Below, one piece after another: positions 10,600 through 25,007 of a stretch of DNA of 64,000 bases; the stretch's first letter is position 1; each line of letters starts with the position of its first letter. The notes below the pieces were generated by a model. It saw only the letters and a list, made by a program, of their open reading frames with translations. It did no database searches and had not been told where the DNA came from. The DNA is from Auanema rhodensis (taxonomy: Eukaryota; Nematoda; Chromadorea; Rhabditida; Rhabditidae). The stretch lies in the NCBI GenBank assembly GCA_964057225.1, contig OZ059900.1:2490501-2554500 (forward strand), written 5' to 3'. The position numbers were made by a program, and so were the translations under genes.

Positions 10600-12761
10600 G
10601 ATACTCGTAAATTTTGATCATATTTGGTGAGATTCGAGAATCAAACACACAATACACGAAATAAGTTTATTTTTACGAGTTTGCACTGATATTTATTCAT
10701 TTTGATCAAAAAAGGTCGAAAATAGAAAGAATTTTTGAATTTTCCGAGTTTTGAGTCCAATTGGGCTAAATCGCTCATATATATGATCAAAAGCATAGTT
10801 TCACTGTCTATGATAACAAAAGTCTTCAAATATACACTAGTAATGATTAAATCACTGAATTTCACTCAAATAGCATTACTACACTAAGTATGGTCGTTTT
10901 TATGCCTTTAACACCATATACTCACCGATTTTTGGTACAAAATCTGTAATACTTGTAAATTTTGATCATATTCGTTAAGATTTGAGAATCAAACATACAA
11001 TACACAAAATCAGTCTATTTTTACAAGTTTGCACTGATATTTATTCATTTTGATCAAAAAAGGTCGAAAATAGAAAGAATTTTTGAATTTTCCGAGTTTT
11101 GAGTCCAATTGGGCTAAATCGCTCATATATATGATCAAAAGCATAGTTTCACTGTCTATGATAACAAAAGTCTTCAAATATACACTAGTAATGATTAAAT
11201 CACTGAATTTCACTCAAATAGCTTTACTACACTAAGTATGGTCGTTTTTATGCCTTTAACACCATATACTCACCGATTTTTGGTACAAAATCTGTAATAC
11301 TCGTAAATTTTGATCATATCCGTTAAGATTCGAGAATCAAACACACAATACACGAAATAAGTTTATTTTTACGAGTCTGCACTGATATTTATTCATTTTG
11401 ATCAAAAAAGGTCGAAAATAGAAAGAATTTTTGAAATTTCCGAGTTTTGAGTCTAATTTGGCTAAATCGCTCATATATATGATCAAAAGCATAGTTTTAC
11501 TGTCTATGATAACAAAAGTCTTCAAATATACACTAGTAATGATTAAATCACTGAATTTCACTCAAATAGCTTTACTACACTAAGTATGGTCGTTTTTATG
11601 CCTTTAACACCATATACTCACCGATTTTTGGTTCAAAATCTGTAATACTTGTAAATTTTGATCATATTTGTTAAGATTCGAGAATCAAACACATAATACA
11701 CGAAATAAGTCTATTTTTACAAGTTTGCACTGATATTTATTCATTTTGATCAAAAAAGGTCGAAAATAGAAAGAATTTTTGAAATTTCCGAGTTTTGAGT
11801 CCAATTTGGCTAAATCGCTCATATATAAGATCAAAAGCATAGTTTTATTGTCTATAACAACAAAAGTCATCAATTAAACGCTAGTGATATTTAAATACTG
11901 ATTTTCGCTCAAGTAGCATTACTACACTAAGTATGGTCGTTTTTATGCCTTTAACACCATATACTCACCGATTTTTGGTACAAAATCTGTAATACTTGTA
12001 AATTTTGATCATATTCGTTAAGATTTGAGAATCGAACATACAATACACAAAATCAGTCTATTTTTACAAGTTTGCACTGATATTTATTCATTTTGATCAA
12101 AAAAGGTCGAAAATAGAAAGAATTTTTGAAATTTCCGAGTTTTGAGTCCAATTTGGCTAAATCGCTCATATATATGATCAAAAGCATAGTTTTATTGTCT
12201 ATGACAACAAAAGTCATCAATTAAACGCTAGTGATATTTAAATACTGATTTTCGCTCAAGTAGCATTACTACACTAAGTATGGTCGTTTTTATGCCTTTA
12301 ACACCATATACTCACCGATTTTTGGTACAAAATCTGTAATACTCGTAAAATTTGATCATATTTGTTAAGACTTGAGAATCAAACACACAATACACAAAAT
12401 CAGTCTATTTTTATGAGTTTACACTGATATATCTTCATTTTCATCAAAAAAGGTCGAAAATAGAAAGAATTTTTGAATTTTCCGAGTTTTGAGTCGAATT
12501 GGGCTAAATCGCTCATATATATGATCAAAAGCATAGTTTTACTGTCTATGATAACAAAAGTCTTCAAATATACACTAATAATGATTAAATCACTGAATTT
12601 CACTCAAATAGCATTACTACACTAAGTATGGTCGTTTTTATGCCTTTAACACCATATACTCACCGATTTTTGGTACAAAATCTGTAATACTTGTAAATTT
12701 TGATCATATTTGTTAAGATTCGAGAATCAAACACATAATACACAAAATAAGTCTATTTTTA
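9806..12761 (+). repeat. 2.96-kb block duplicated at 14672-17627 (lag 4,866)
   Basis: The lag equals 14 monomers. The left limit is set by G at 9805 facing A at 14671 (GATTGAATC against GATTAAATC). The right limit is T at 12762 (ATGAGCTTGC) facing C at 17628 (ACAAGTTTGC). Between them I found five differences: CTCGAAT/CTCAAAT near 10520, CGAAATAAG/CGAACTAAG near 15178, C 12344 / T 17210, and CATTTTCATC/CATTTTCTTC near 12440/17305. Identity is therefore about 99.8%, which implies a recent duplication. Confidence 0.85.
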
Positions 12762-13443
12762 TGAGCTTGCACTGATATATATTCATTTTGATCAAAAAAG
12801 GTCGAAAATAGAAAGAATTTTTGAAATTTCCGAGTTTTGAGTCTAATTTGGCTAAATCGCTCATATATATGATCAAAAGCATAGTTTTATTGTCTATAAC
12901 AACAAAAGTCATCAATTAAACGCTAGTGATGTTTAAATACTGAATTTCGCTCAAGTAGCATTACTACACTAAGTATGGTCGTTTTTATGCCTTTAACACC
13001 ATATACTCACCGATTTTTGGTACAAAATCTGTAATACTCGTAAAATTTGATCATATTTGTTAAGATTTGAGAATCAAACACACAATACACAAAATCAGTC
13101 TATTTTTATGAGTTTACACTGATATATATTCATTTCCATCAAAAAAGGTCGAAAATAGAAAGAATTTTTGAATTTTCCGAGTTTTGAGTCGAATTGGGCT
13201 AAATCGCTCATATATATGATCAAAAGCATAGTTTTACTGTCTATGATAACAAAAGTCTTCAAATATACACTAATAATGATTAAATCACTGAATTTCACTC
13301 AAATAGCATTACTACACTAAGTATGGTCGTTTTTATGCCTTTAACACCATATACTCACCGATTTTTGGTACAAAATCTGTAATACTTGTAAATTTTGAAC
13401 TTATTTGTTAAGATTCGAGAATCAAACACATAATACACAAAAT
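11816..13443 (+). repeat. Second copy of the 1-1628 block (lag 11,815)
   Basis: The first part, to 12761, is also shared with 16682-17627, and the stretch to about 12685 is shared with 13900-14769. The same four or five monomers therefore exist here in three or four copies, which place the TATATAAGATC tail at 11822, 13906 and 16688. Confidence 0.8.
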
Positions 13444-13662
13444 AAGTCTATTTTTACAAGTTTGCACTGATATTTATTCATTTTGATCAAAAAAGGTCGA
13501 AAATAGAAAGAATTTTTGAAATTTCCGAGTTTTGAGTCTAATTTGGCTAAATCGCTCATATATATGATCAAAAGCATAGTTTTATTGTCTATGACAACAA
13601 AAGTCATCAATTAAACGCTAGTGATGTTTAAATACTGAATTTCGCTCAAATAGCATTACTAC

Positions 13663-14009
13663 ACTAAGTATGGTCGTTTTTATGCCTTTAACACCATATA
13701 CTCACCGATTTTTGGTACAAAATCTGTAATACTCGTAAATTTTGTTCATATTCGGTGAGATTCGAGAATCAAACACACAATACACGAAATAAGTTTATTT
13801 TGACGAGTTTGCACTGGTATTTATTCATTTTGATCAAAAAAGGTCGAAAATAGAAAGAATTTTTGAAATTTCCGAGTTTTGAGTCCAATTTGGCTAAATC
13901 GCTCATATATAAGATCAAAAGCATAGTTTTATTGTCTATAACAACAAAAGTCATCAATTAAACGCTAGTGATATTTAAATACTGATTTTCGCTCAAGTAG
14001 CATTACTAC
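13663..14009 (+). repeat. Chimeric monomer at a duplication junction
   Basis: The first half matches the monomer at 9491: TTCGGTGAGATTCG and GACGAGTTTGCACTGG. The second half matches the monomer at 11579: GAAATTTCC, CCAATTTGGC and TATATAAGATC with an alpha tail. The switch lies between about 13818 and 13867. It also carries TTTTGTTCATATTCGG, shared only with about 27990 and 29726. Confidence 0.65.
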
Positions 14010-14769
14010 ACTAAGTATGGTCGTTTTTATGCCTTTAACACCATATACTCACCGATTTTTGGTACAAAATCTGTAATACTTGTAAATTTTGATCATATTC
14101 GTTAAGATTTGAGAATCGAACATACAATACACAAAATCAGTCTATTTTTACAAGTTTGCACTGATATTTATTCATTTTGATCAAAAAAGGTCGAAAATAG
14201 AAAGAATTTTTGAAATTTCCGAGTTTTGAGTCCAATTTGGCTAAATCGCTCATATATATGATCAAAAGCATAGTTTTATTGTCTATGACAACAAAAGTCA
14301 TCAATTAAACGCTAGTGATATTTAAATACTGATTTTCGCTCAAGTAGCATTACTACACTAAGTATGGTCGTTTTTATGCCTTTAACACCATATACTCACC
14401 GATTTTTGGTACAAAATCTGTAATACTCGTAAAATTTGATCATATTTGTTAAGACTTGAGAATCAAACACACAATACACAAAATCAGTCTATTTTTATGA
14501 GTTTACACTGATATATCTTCATTTTCATCAAAAAAGGTCGAAAATAGAAAGAATTTTTGAATTTTCCGAGTTTTGAGTCGAATTGGGCTAAATCGCTCAT
14601 ATATATGATCAAAAGCATAGTTTTACTGTCTATGATAACAAAAGTCTTCAAATATACACTAATAATGATTAAATCACTGAATTTCACTCAAATAGCATTA
14701 CTACACTAAGTATGGTCGTTTTTATGCCTTTAACACCATATACTCACCGATTTTTGGTACAAAATCTGT
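13818..14769 (+). repeat. 0.95-kb duplicate of 11734-12685 (lag 2,084)
   Basis: The block starts inside the chimeric monomer at 13663 and runs through the GACTTGAG and TATCTTCATTTTCATC variants. It ends at the monomer starting 14705, where TCTGTGATACTCG replaces TCTGTAATACTTG. The lag is six monomers. Confidence 0.7.
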
Positions 14770-17627
14770 GATACTCGTAAATTTTGATCATATTTGGTGA
14801 GATTCGAGAATCGAACACACAATACACAAAATAAGTCTATTTTTACGAGTTTGCACTGATATTTATTCATTTTGATCAAAAAAGGTCGAAAATAGAAAGA
14901 ATTTTTGAAATTTCCGAGTTTTGAGTCTAATTTGGCTAAATCGCTCATATATATGATCAAAAGCATAGTTTTACTGTCTATGATAACAAAAGTCTTCAAA
15001 TATACACTAATAATGTGTAAATCACTGAATTTCACTCAAATAGCTTTACTACACTAAGTATGGTCGTTTTTATGCCTTTAACACCATATACTCACCGATT
15101 TTTGGTACAAAATCTGTAATACTCGTAAATTTTGATCATATTCGTTAAGATTCGAGAATCAAACACACAATACACGAACTAAGTTTATTTTTACGAGTTT
15201 GCACTGATATTTATTCATTTTGATCAAAAAAGGTCGAAAATAGAAAGAATTTTTGAATTTTCCGAGTTTTGAGTCCAATTGGGCTAAATCGCTCATATAT
15301 ATGATCAAAAGCATAGTTTCACTGTCTATGATAACAAAAGTCTTCAAATATACACTAGTAATGATTAAATCACTGAATTTCACTCAAATAGCTTTACTAC
15401 ACTAAGTATGGTCGTTTTTATGCCTTTAACACCATATACTCACCGATTTTTGGTACAAAATCTGTGATACTCGTAAATTTTGATCATATTTGGTGAGATT
15501 CGAGAATCAAACACACAATACACGAAATAAGTTTATTTTTACGAGTTTGCACTGATATTTATTCATTTTGATCAAAAAAGGTCGAAAATAGAAAGAATTT
15601 TTGAATTTTCCGAGTTTTGAGTCCAATTGGGCTAAATCGCTCATATATATGATCAAAAGCATAGTTTCACTGTCTATGATAACAAAAGTCTTCAAATATA
15701 CACTAGTAATGATTAAATCACTGAATTTCACTCAAATAGCATTACTACACTAAGTATGGTCGTTTTTATGCCTTTAACACCATATACTCACCGATTTTTG
15801 GTACAAAATCTGTAATACTTGTAAATTTTGATCATATTCGTTAAGATTTGAGAATCAAACATACAATACACAAAATCAGTCTATTTTTACAAGTTTGCAC
15901 TGATATTTATTCATTTTGATCAAAAAAGGTCGAAAATAGAAAGAATTTTTGAATTTTCCGAGTTTTGAGTCCAATTGGGCTAAATCGCTCATATATATGA
16001 TCAAAAGCATAGTTTCACTGTCTATGATAACAAAAGTCTTCAAATATACACTAGTAATGATTAAATCACTGAATTTCACTCAAATAGCTTTACTACACTA
16101 AGTATGGTCGTTTTTATGCCTTTAACACCATATACTCACCGATTTTTGGTACAAAATCTGTAATACTCGTAAATTTTGATCATATCCGTTAAGATTCGAG
16201 AATCAAACACACAATACACGAAATAAGTTTATTTTTACGAGTCTGCACTGATATTTATTCATTTTGATCAAAAAAGGTCGAAAATAGAAAGAATTTTTGA
16301 AATTTCCGAGTTTTGAGTCTAATTTGGCTAAATCGCTCATATATATGATCAAAAGCATAGTTTTACTGTCTATGATAACAAAAGTCTTCAAATATACACT
16401 AGTAATGATTAAATCACTGAATTTCACTCAAATAGCTTTACTACACTAAGTATGGTCGTTTTTATGCCTTTAACACCATATACTCACCGATTTTTGGTTC
16501 AAAATCTGTAATACTTGTAAATTTTGATCATATTTGTTAAGATTCGAGAATCAAACACATAATACACGAAATAAGTCTATTTTTACAAGTTTGCACTGAT
16601 ATTTATTCATTTTGATCAAAAAAGGTCGAAAATAGAAAGAATTTTTGAAATTTCCGAGTTTTGAGTCCAATTTGGCTAAATCGCTCATATATAAGATCAA
16701 AAGCATAGTTTTATTGTCTATAACAACAAAAGTCATCAATTAAACGCTAGTGATATTTAAATACTGATTTTCGCTCAAGTAGCATTACTACACTAAGTAT
16801 GGTCGTTTTTATGCCTTTAACACCATATACTCACCGATTTTTGGTACAAAATCTGTAATACTTGTAAATTTTGATCATATTCGTTAAGATTTGAGAATCG
16901 AACATACAATACACAAAATCAGTCTATTTTTACAAGTTTGCACTGATATTTATTCATTTTGATCAAAAAAGGTCGAAAATAGAAAGAATTTTTGAAATTT
17001 CCGAGTTTTGAGTCCAATTTGGCTAAATCGCTCATATATATGATCAAAAGCATAGTTTTATTGTCTATGACAACAAAAGTCATCAATTAAACGCTAGTGA
17101 TATTTAAATACTGATTTTCGCTCAAGTAGCATTACTACACTAAGTATGGTCGTTTTTATGCCTTTAACACCATATACTCACCGATTTTTGGTACAAAATC
17201 TGTAATACTTGTAAAATTTGATCATATTTGTTAAGACTTGAGAATCAAACACACAATACACAAAATCAGTCTATTTTTATGAGTTTACACTGATATATCT
17301 TCATTTTCTTCAAAAAAGGTCGAAAATAGAAAGAATTTTTGAATTTTCCGAGTTTTGAGTCGAATTGGGCTAAATCGCTCATATATATGATCAAAAGCAT
17401 AGTTTTACTGTCTATGATAACAAAAGTCTTCAAATATACACTAATAATGATTAAATCACTGAATTTCACTCAAATAGCATTACTACACTAAGTATGGTCG
17501 TTTTTATGCCTTTAACACCATATACTCACCGATTTTTGGTACAAAATCTGTAATACTTGTAAATTTTGATCATATTTGTTAAGATTCGAGAATCAAACAC
17601 ATAATACACAAAATAAGTCTATTTTTA
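14672..17627 (+). repeat. Second copy of the 9806-12761 block
   Basis: It matches at lag 4,866 with about five substitutions. The segment between the two copies, 12762-14671, contains the right part of the 1-1628 duplicate and a chimeric monomer at 13663, so the arrangement is not a plain tandem pair. Confidence 0.85.
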
Positions 17628-17764
17628 CAAGTTTGCACTGATATTTATTCATTTTGATCAAAAAAGGTCGAAAATAGAAAGAATTTTTGAAATTTCCGAG
17701 TTTTGAGTCCAATTTGGCTAAATCGCTCATATATATGATCAAAAGCATAGTTTTATTGTCTATA

Positions 17765-20700
17765 ACAACAAAAGTCATCAATTAAACGCTAGTGATGTTT
17801 AAATACTGAACTTCGCTCAAATAGCATTACTACACTAAGTATGGTCGTTTTTATGCCTTTAACACCATATACTCACCGATTTTTGGTACAAAATCTGTAA
17901 TACTCGTAAATTTTGATCATATTCGTTAAGATTTGAGAATCAAACATACAATACACAAAATCAGTCTATTTTTATGAGCTTGCACTGATATATATTCATT
18001 TTGATCAAAAAAGGTCGAAAATAGAAAGAATTTTTGAAATTTCCGAGTTTTGAGTCTAATTTGGCTAAATCGCTCATATATATGATCAAAAGCATAGTTT
18101 TATTGTCTATAACAACAAAAGTCATCAATTAAACGCTAGTGATGTTTAAATACTGAATTTCGCTCAAGTAGCATTACTACACTAAGTATGGTCGTTTTTA
18201 TGCCTTTAACACCATATACTCACCGATTTTTGGTACAAAATCTGTAATACTCGTAAAATTTGATCATATTTGTTAAGATTTGAGAATCAAACACACAATA
18301 CACAAAATCAGTCTATTTTTATGAGTTTACACTGATATATATTCATTTTCATCAAAAAAGGTCGAAAATAGAAAGAATTTTTGAATTTTCCGAGTTTTGA
18401 GTCGAATTGGGCTAAATCGCTCATATATATGATCAAAAGCATAGTTTTACTGTCTATGATAACAAAAGTCTTCAAATATACACTAATAATGATTAAATCA
18501 CTGAATTTCACTCAAATAGCATTACTACACTAAGTATGGTCGTTTTTATGCCTTTAACACCATATACTCACCGATTTTTGGTACAAAATCTGTAATACTT
18601 GTAAATTTTGATCATATTTGTTAAGATTCGAGAATCAAACACATAATACACAAAATAAGTCTATTTTTACAAGTTTGCACTGATATTTATTCATTTTGAT
18701 CAAAAAAGGTCGAAAATAGAAAGAATTTTTGAAATTTCCGAGTTTTGAGTCGAATTGGGCTAAATCGCTCATATATATGATCAAAAGCATAGTTTTACTG
18801 TCTATGATAACAAAAGTCTTCAAATATACACTAATAATGATTAAATCACTGAATTTCACTCAAATAGCATTACTACACTAAGTATGGTCGTTTTTATGCC
18901 TTTAACACCATATACTCACCGATTTTTGGTACAAAATCTGTAATACTTGTAAATTTTGATCATATTTGTTAAGATTCGAGAATCAAACACATAATACACA
19001 AAATAAGTCTATTTTTACAAGTTTGCACTGATATTTATTCATTTTGATCAAAAAAGGTCGAAAATAGAAAGAATTTTTGAAATTTCCGAGTTTTGAGTCC
19101 AATTTGGCTAAATCGCTCATATATATGATCAAAAGCATAGTTTTATTGTCTATAACAACAAAAGTCATCAATTAAACGCTAGTGATGTTTAAATACTGAA
19201 CTTCGCTCAAATAGCATTACTACACTAAGTATGGTCGTTTTTATGCCTTTAACACCATATACTCACCGATTTTTGGTACAAAATCTGTAATACTCGTAAA
19301 TTTTGATCATATTCGTTAAGATTTGAGAATCAAACATACAATACACAAAATCAGTCTATTTTTATGAGCTTGCACTGATATATATTCATTTTGATCAAAA
19401 AAGGTCGAAAATAGAAAGAATTTTTGAAATTTCCGAGTTTTGAGTCTAATTTGGCTAAATCGCTCATTTATATGATCAAAAGCATAGTTTTAATGTCTAT
19501 GACAACAAAAGTCATCAATTAAACGCTAGTGATGTTTAAATACTGAACTTCGCTCAAATAGCATTACTACACTAAGTATGGTCGTTTTTATGCCTTTAAC
19601 ACCATATACTCACCGATTTTTGGTACAAAATCTGTAATACTCGTAAATTTTGATCATATTCGTTAAGATTTGAGAATCAAACATACAATACACAAAATCA
19701 GTCTATTTTTATGAGCTTGCACTGATATATATTCATTTTGATCAAAAAAGGTCGAAAATAGAAAGAATTTTTGAAATTTCCGAGTTTTGAGTCTAATTTG
19801 GCTAAATCGCTCATATATATGATCAAAAGCATAGTTTTATTGTCTATAACAACAAAAGTCATCAATTAAACGCTAGTGATGTTTAAATACTGAATTTCGC
19901 TCAAGTAGCATTACTACACTAAGTATGGTCGTTTTTATGCCTTTAACACCATATACTCACCGATTTTTGGTACAAAATCTGTAATACTCGTAAAATTTGA
20001 TCATATTTGTTAAGATTTGAGAATCAAACACACAATACACAAAATCAGTCTATTTTTATGAGTTTACACTGATATATATTCATTTTCATCAAAAAAGGTC
20101 GAAAATAGAAAGAATTTTTGAATTTTCCGAGTTTTGAGTCGAATTGGGCTAAATCGCTCATATATATGATCAAAAGCATAGTTTTACTGTCTATGATAAC
20201 AAAAGTCTTCAAATATACACTAATAATGATTAAATCACTGAATTTCACTCAAATAGCATTACTACACTAAGTATGGTCGTTTTTATGCCTTTAACACCAT
20301 ATACTCACCGATTTTTGGTACAAAATCTGTAATACTTGTAAATTTTGATCATATTTGTTAAGATTCGAGAATCAAACACATAATACACAAAATAAGTCTA
20401 TTTTTACAAGTTTGCACTGATATTTATTCATTTTGATCAAAAAAGGTCGAAAATAGAAAGAATTTTTGAAATTTCCGAGTTTTGAGTCGAATTGGGCTAA
20501 ATCGCTCATATATATGATCAAAAGCATAGTTTTACTGTCTATGATAACAAAAGTCTTCAAATATACACTAATAATGATTAAATCACTGAATTTCACTCAA
20601 ATAGCATTACTACACTAAGTATGGTCGTTTTTATGCCTTTAACACCATATACTCACCGATTTTTGGTACAAAATCTGTAATACTTGTAAATTTTGATCAT

Positions 20701-21203
20701 ATTTGTTAAGATTCGAGAATCAAACACATAATACACAAAATAAGTCTATTTTTACAAGTTTGCACTGATATTTATTCATTTTGATCAAAAAAGGTCGAAA
20801 ATAGAAAGAATTTTTGAAATTTCCGAGTTTTGAGTCCAATTTGGCTAAATCGCTCATATATATGATCAAAAGCATAGTTTTATTGTCTATAACAACAAAA
20901 GTCATCAATTAAACGCTAGTGATGTTTAAATACTGAACTTCGCTCAAATAGCATTACTACACTAAGTATGGTCGTTTTTATGCCTTTAACACCATATACT
21001 CACCGATTTTTGGTACAAAATCTGTAATACTCGTAAATTTTGATCATATTCGTTAAGATTTGAGAATCAAACATACAATACACAAAATCAGTCTATTTTT
21101 ATGAGCTTGCACTGATATATATTCATTTTGATCAAAAAAGGTCGAAAATAGAAAGAATTTTTGAAATTTCCGAGTTTTGAGTCTAATTTGGCTAAATCGC
21201 TCA
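17765..21203 (+). repeat. Tandem 5-mer duplication, 1,737-bp unit
   Basis: The segment 17765-19466 matches 19502-21203 at lag 1,737. The order of monomers (alpha, alpha, beta, beta, alpha) and rare states such as GTCGAATTGGGC after GAAATTTCC and TGAACTTCGC are the same in both. The unit boundary is visible in the monomer at 19224, which alone has TCATTTATATG with TTTTAATGTC. Confidence 0.75.
18529..18876 (+). repeat. Representative beta-tail monomer, 348 bp
   Basis: The beta tail reads GATAACAAAAGTCTTCAAAT, ATACACTAATAATG, ATTAAATCACTG and TTTCACTC. It differs from alpha by about eight substitutions and one inserted C within roughly 43 bp, while the core next to it is identical. Subvariants carry GTGTAAATC, GATTGAATC, AGTAATGATT, or (right half only) TTTCAGTC followed by AAATAGC or ATATAGC. 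Beta is the most frequent source of the 348-bp length. Confidence 0.85.
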
Positions 21204-23458
21204 TATATATGATCAAAAGCATAGTTTTATTGTCTATAACAACAAAAGTCATCAATTAAACGCTAGTGATGTTTAAATACTGAATTTCGCTCAAGTAGCA
21301 TTACTACACTAAGTATGGTCGTTTTTATGCCTTTAACACCATATACTCACCGATTTTTGGTACAAAATCTGTAATACTCGTAAAATTTGATCATATTTGT
21401 TAAGATTTGAGAATCAAACACACAATACACAAAATCAGTCTATTTTTGTGAGTTTACACTGATATATATTCATTTCCATCAAAAAAGGTCGAAAATAGAA
21501 AGAATTTTTGAATTTTCCGAGTTTTGAGTCGAATTGGGCTAAATCGCTCATATATATGATCAAAAGCATAGTTTTACTGTCTATGATAACAAAAGTCTTC
21601 AAATATACACTAATAATGATTAAATCACTGAATTTCACTCAAATAGCATTACTACACTAAGTATGGTCGTTTTTATGCCTTTAACACCATATACTCACCG
21701 ATTTTTGGTACAAAATCTGTAATACTTGTAAATTTTGAACTTATTTGTTAAGATTCGAGAATCAAACACATAATACACAAAATAAGTCTATTTTTACAAG
21801 TTTGCACTGATATTTATTCATTTTGATCAAAAAAGGTCGAAAATAGAAAGAATTTTTGAAATTTCCGAGTTTTGAGTCCAATTTGGCTAAATCGCTCATA
21901 TATATGATCAAAAGCATAGTTTTATTGTCTATAACAACAAAAGTCATCAATTAAACGCTAGTGATGTTTAAATACTGAATTTCGCTCAAATAGCATTACT
22001 ACACTAAGTATGGTCGTTTTTATGCCTTTAACACCATATACTCACCGATTTTTGGTACAAAATCTGTAATACTCGTAAATTTTGATCATATTCGTTAAGA
22101 TTTGAGAATCAAACATACAATACACAAAATCAGTCTATTTTTATGAGCTTGCACTGATATATATTCATTTTGATCAAAAAAGGTCGAAAATAGAAAGAAT
22201 TTTTGAAATTTCCGAGTTTTGAGTCTAATTTGGCTAAATCGCTCATATATATGATCAAAAGCATAGTTTTATTGTCTATGACAACAAAAGTCATCAATTA
22301 AACGCTAGTGATGTTTAAATACTGAATTTCGCTCAAATAGCATTACTACACTAAGTATGGTCGTTTTTATGCCTTTAACACCATATACTCACCGATTTTT
22401 GGTACAAAATCTGTAATACTCGTAAATTTTGATCATATTCGGTGAGATTCGAGAATCAAACACACAATACACGAAATAAGTTTATTTTGACGAGTTTGCA
22501 CTGGTATTTATTCATTTTGATCAAAAAAGGTCGAAAATAGAAAGAATTTTTGAATTTTCCGAGTTTTGAGTCCAATTTGGCTAAATCGCTCATATATATG
22601 ATCAAAAGCATAGTTTTACTGTCTATGATAACAAAAGTCTTCAAATATACACTAATAATGATTGAATCACTGAATTTCACTCAAATAGCATTACTACACT
22701 AAGTATGGTCGTTTTTATGCCTTTAACACCATATACTCACCGATTTTTGGTACAAAATCTGTGATACTCGTAAATTTTGATCATATTTGGTGAGATTCGA
22801 GAATCGAACACACAATACACAAAATAAGTCTATTTTTACGAGTTTGCACTGATATTTATTCATTTTGATCAAAAAAGGTCGAAAATAGAAAGAATTTTTG
22901 AAATTTCCGAGTTTTGAGTCTAATTTGGCTAAATCGCTCATATATATGATCAAAAGCATAGTTTTACTGTCTATGATAACAAAAGTCTTCAAATATACAC
23001 TAATAATGTGTAAATCACTGAATTTCACTCAAATAGCTTTACTACACTAAGTATGGTCGTTTTTATGCCTTTAACACCATATACTCACCGATTTTTGGTA
23101 CAAAATCTGTAATACTCGTAAATTTTGATCATATTCGTTAAGATTCGAGAATCAAACACACAATACACAAAATAAGTTTATTTTTACGAGTTTGCACTGA
23201 TATTTATTCATTTTGATCAAAAAAGGTCGAAAATAGAAAGAATTTTTGAATTTTCCGAGTTTTGAGTCCAATTGGGCTAAATCGCTCATATATATGATCA
23301 AACGCATAGTTTCACTGTCTATGATAACAAAAGTCTTCAAATATACACTAGTAATGATTAAATCACTGAATTTCACTCGAATAGCTTTACTACACTAAGT
23401 ATGGTCGTTTTTATGCCTTTAACACCATATACTCACCGATTTTTGGTACAAAATCTGT
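19894..23458 (+). repeat. Second copy of the 7035-10599 block
   Basis: This block aligns to 7035-10599 at lag 12,859. Its first part is also the downstream copy of a local 5-mer duplication (see 17765-21203), so at least two rounds of amplification are layered here. A private change at 21449 gives TTTTTGTGAGTTTAC. Confidence 0.8.
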
Positions 23459-25007
23459 AATACTCGTAAATTTTGATCATAACCGTTAAGATTCGAGAAT
23501 CAAACACACAATACACGAAATAAGTTTATTTTTACGAGTTTGCACTGATATTTATTCATTTTGATCAAAAAAGGTCGAAAATAGAAAGAATTTTTGAATT
23601 TTCCGAGTTTTGAGTCCAATTGGGCTAAATCGCTCATATATATGATCAAAAGCATAGTTTCACTGTCTATGATAACAAAAGTCTTCAAATATACACTAGT
23701 AATTATTAAATCACTGAATTTCACTCAAATAGCATTACTACACTAAGTATGGTCGTTTTTATGCCTTTAACACCATATACTCACCGATTTTTGGTACAAA
23801 ATCTGTAATACTTGTAAATTTTGATCATATTCGTTAAGATTTGAGAATCAAACACATAATACACGAAATAAGTCTTTTTTTACAAGTTTGCACTGATATT
23901 TATTCATTTTGATCAAAAAAGGTCGAAAATAGAAAGAATTTTTGAAATTTCCGAGTTTTGAGTCTAATTTGGCTAAATCGCTCATATATATGATCAAAAG
24001 CATAGTTTTACTGTCTATGATAACAAAAGTCTTCAAATATACACTAATAATGTGTAAATCACTGAATTTCACTCAAATAGCTTTACTACACTAAGTATGG
24101 TCGTTTTTATGCCTTTAACACCATATACTCACCGATTTTTGGTACAAAATCTGTAATACTCGTAAATTTTGATCATATTCGTTAAGATTCGAGAATCAAA
24201 CACACAATACACAAAATAAGTTTATTTTTACGAGTTTGCACTGATATTTATTCATTTTGATCAAAAAAGGTCGAAAATAGAAAGAATTTTTGAATTTTCC
24301 GAGTTTTGAGTCCAATTGGGCTAAATCGCTCATATATATGATCAAACGCATAGTTTCACTGTCTATGATAACAAAAGTCTTCAAATATACACTAGTAATG
24401 ATTAAATCACTGAATTTCACTCGAATAGCTTTACTACACTAAGTATGGTCGTTTTTATGCCTTTAACACCATATACTCACCGATTTTTGGTACAAAATCT
24501 GTAATACTCGTAAATTTTGATCATAACCGTTAAGATTCGAGAATCAAACACACAATACACGAAATAAGTTTATTTTTACGAGTTTGCACTGATATTTATT
24601 CATTTTGATCAAAAAAGGTCGAAAATAGAAAGATTTTTTGAATTTTCCGAGTTTTGAGTCCAATTGGGCTAAATCGCTCATATATATGATCAAAAGCATA
24701 GTTTCACTGTCTATGATAACAAAAGTCTTCAAATATACACTAGTAATTATTAAATCACTGAATTTCACTCAAATAGCATTACTACACTAAGTATGGTCGT
24801 TTTTATGCCTTTAACACCATATACTCACCGATTTTTGGTACAAAATCTGTAATACTTGTAAATTTTGATCATATTCGTTAAGATTTGAGAATCAAACACA
24901 TAATACACGAAATAAGTCTTTTTTTACAAGTTTGCACTGATATTTATTCATTTTGATCAAAAAAGGTCGAAAATAGAAAGAATTTTTGAAATTTCCGAGT
25001 TTTGAGT
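22841..25007 (+). repeat. Tandem 3-mer duplication, 1,044-bp unit
   Basis: Monomers at 23046, 23394 and 23742 repeat at 24090, 24438 and 24786 (3 x 348). Shared private markers are CAAACGCATAG (23300 and 24344), CATAACCGTTAAG (23479 and 24523), AGTAATTATTAAATC and AGTCTTTTTTTACAAG. I see one substitution, AGAATTTTTG against AGATTTTTTG at about 24634. The match ends near 25008 at CCAATTTGGC against CTAATTTGGC. Confidence 0.85.
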
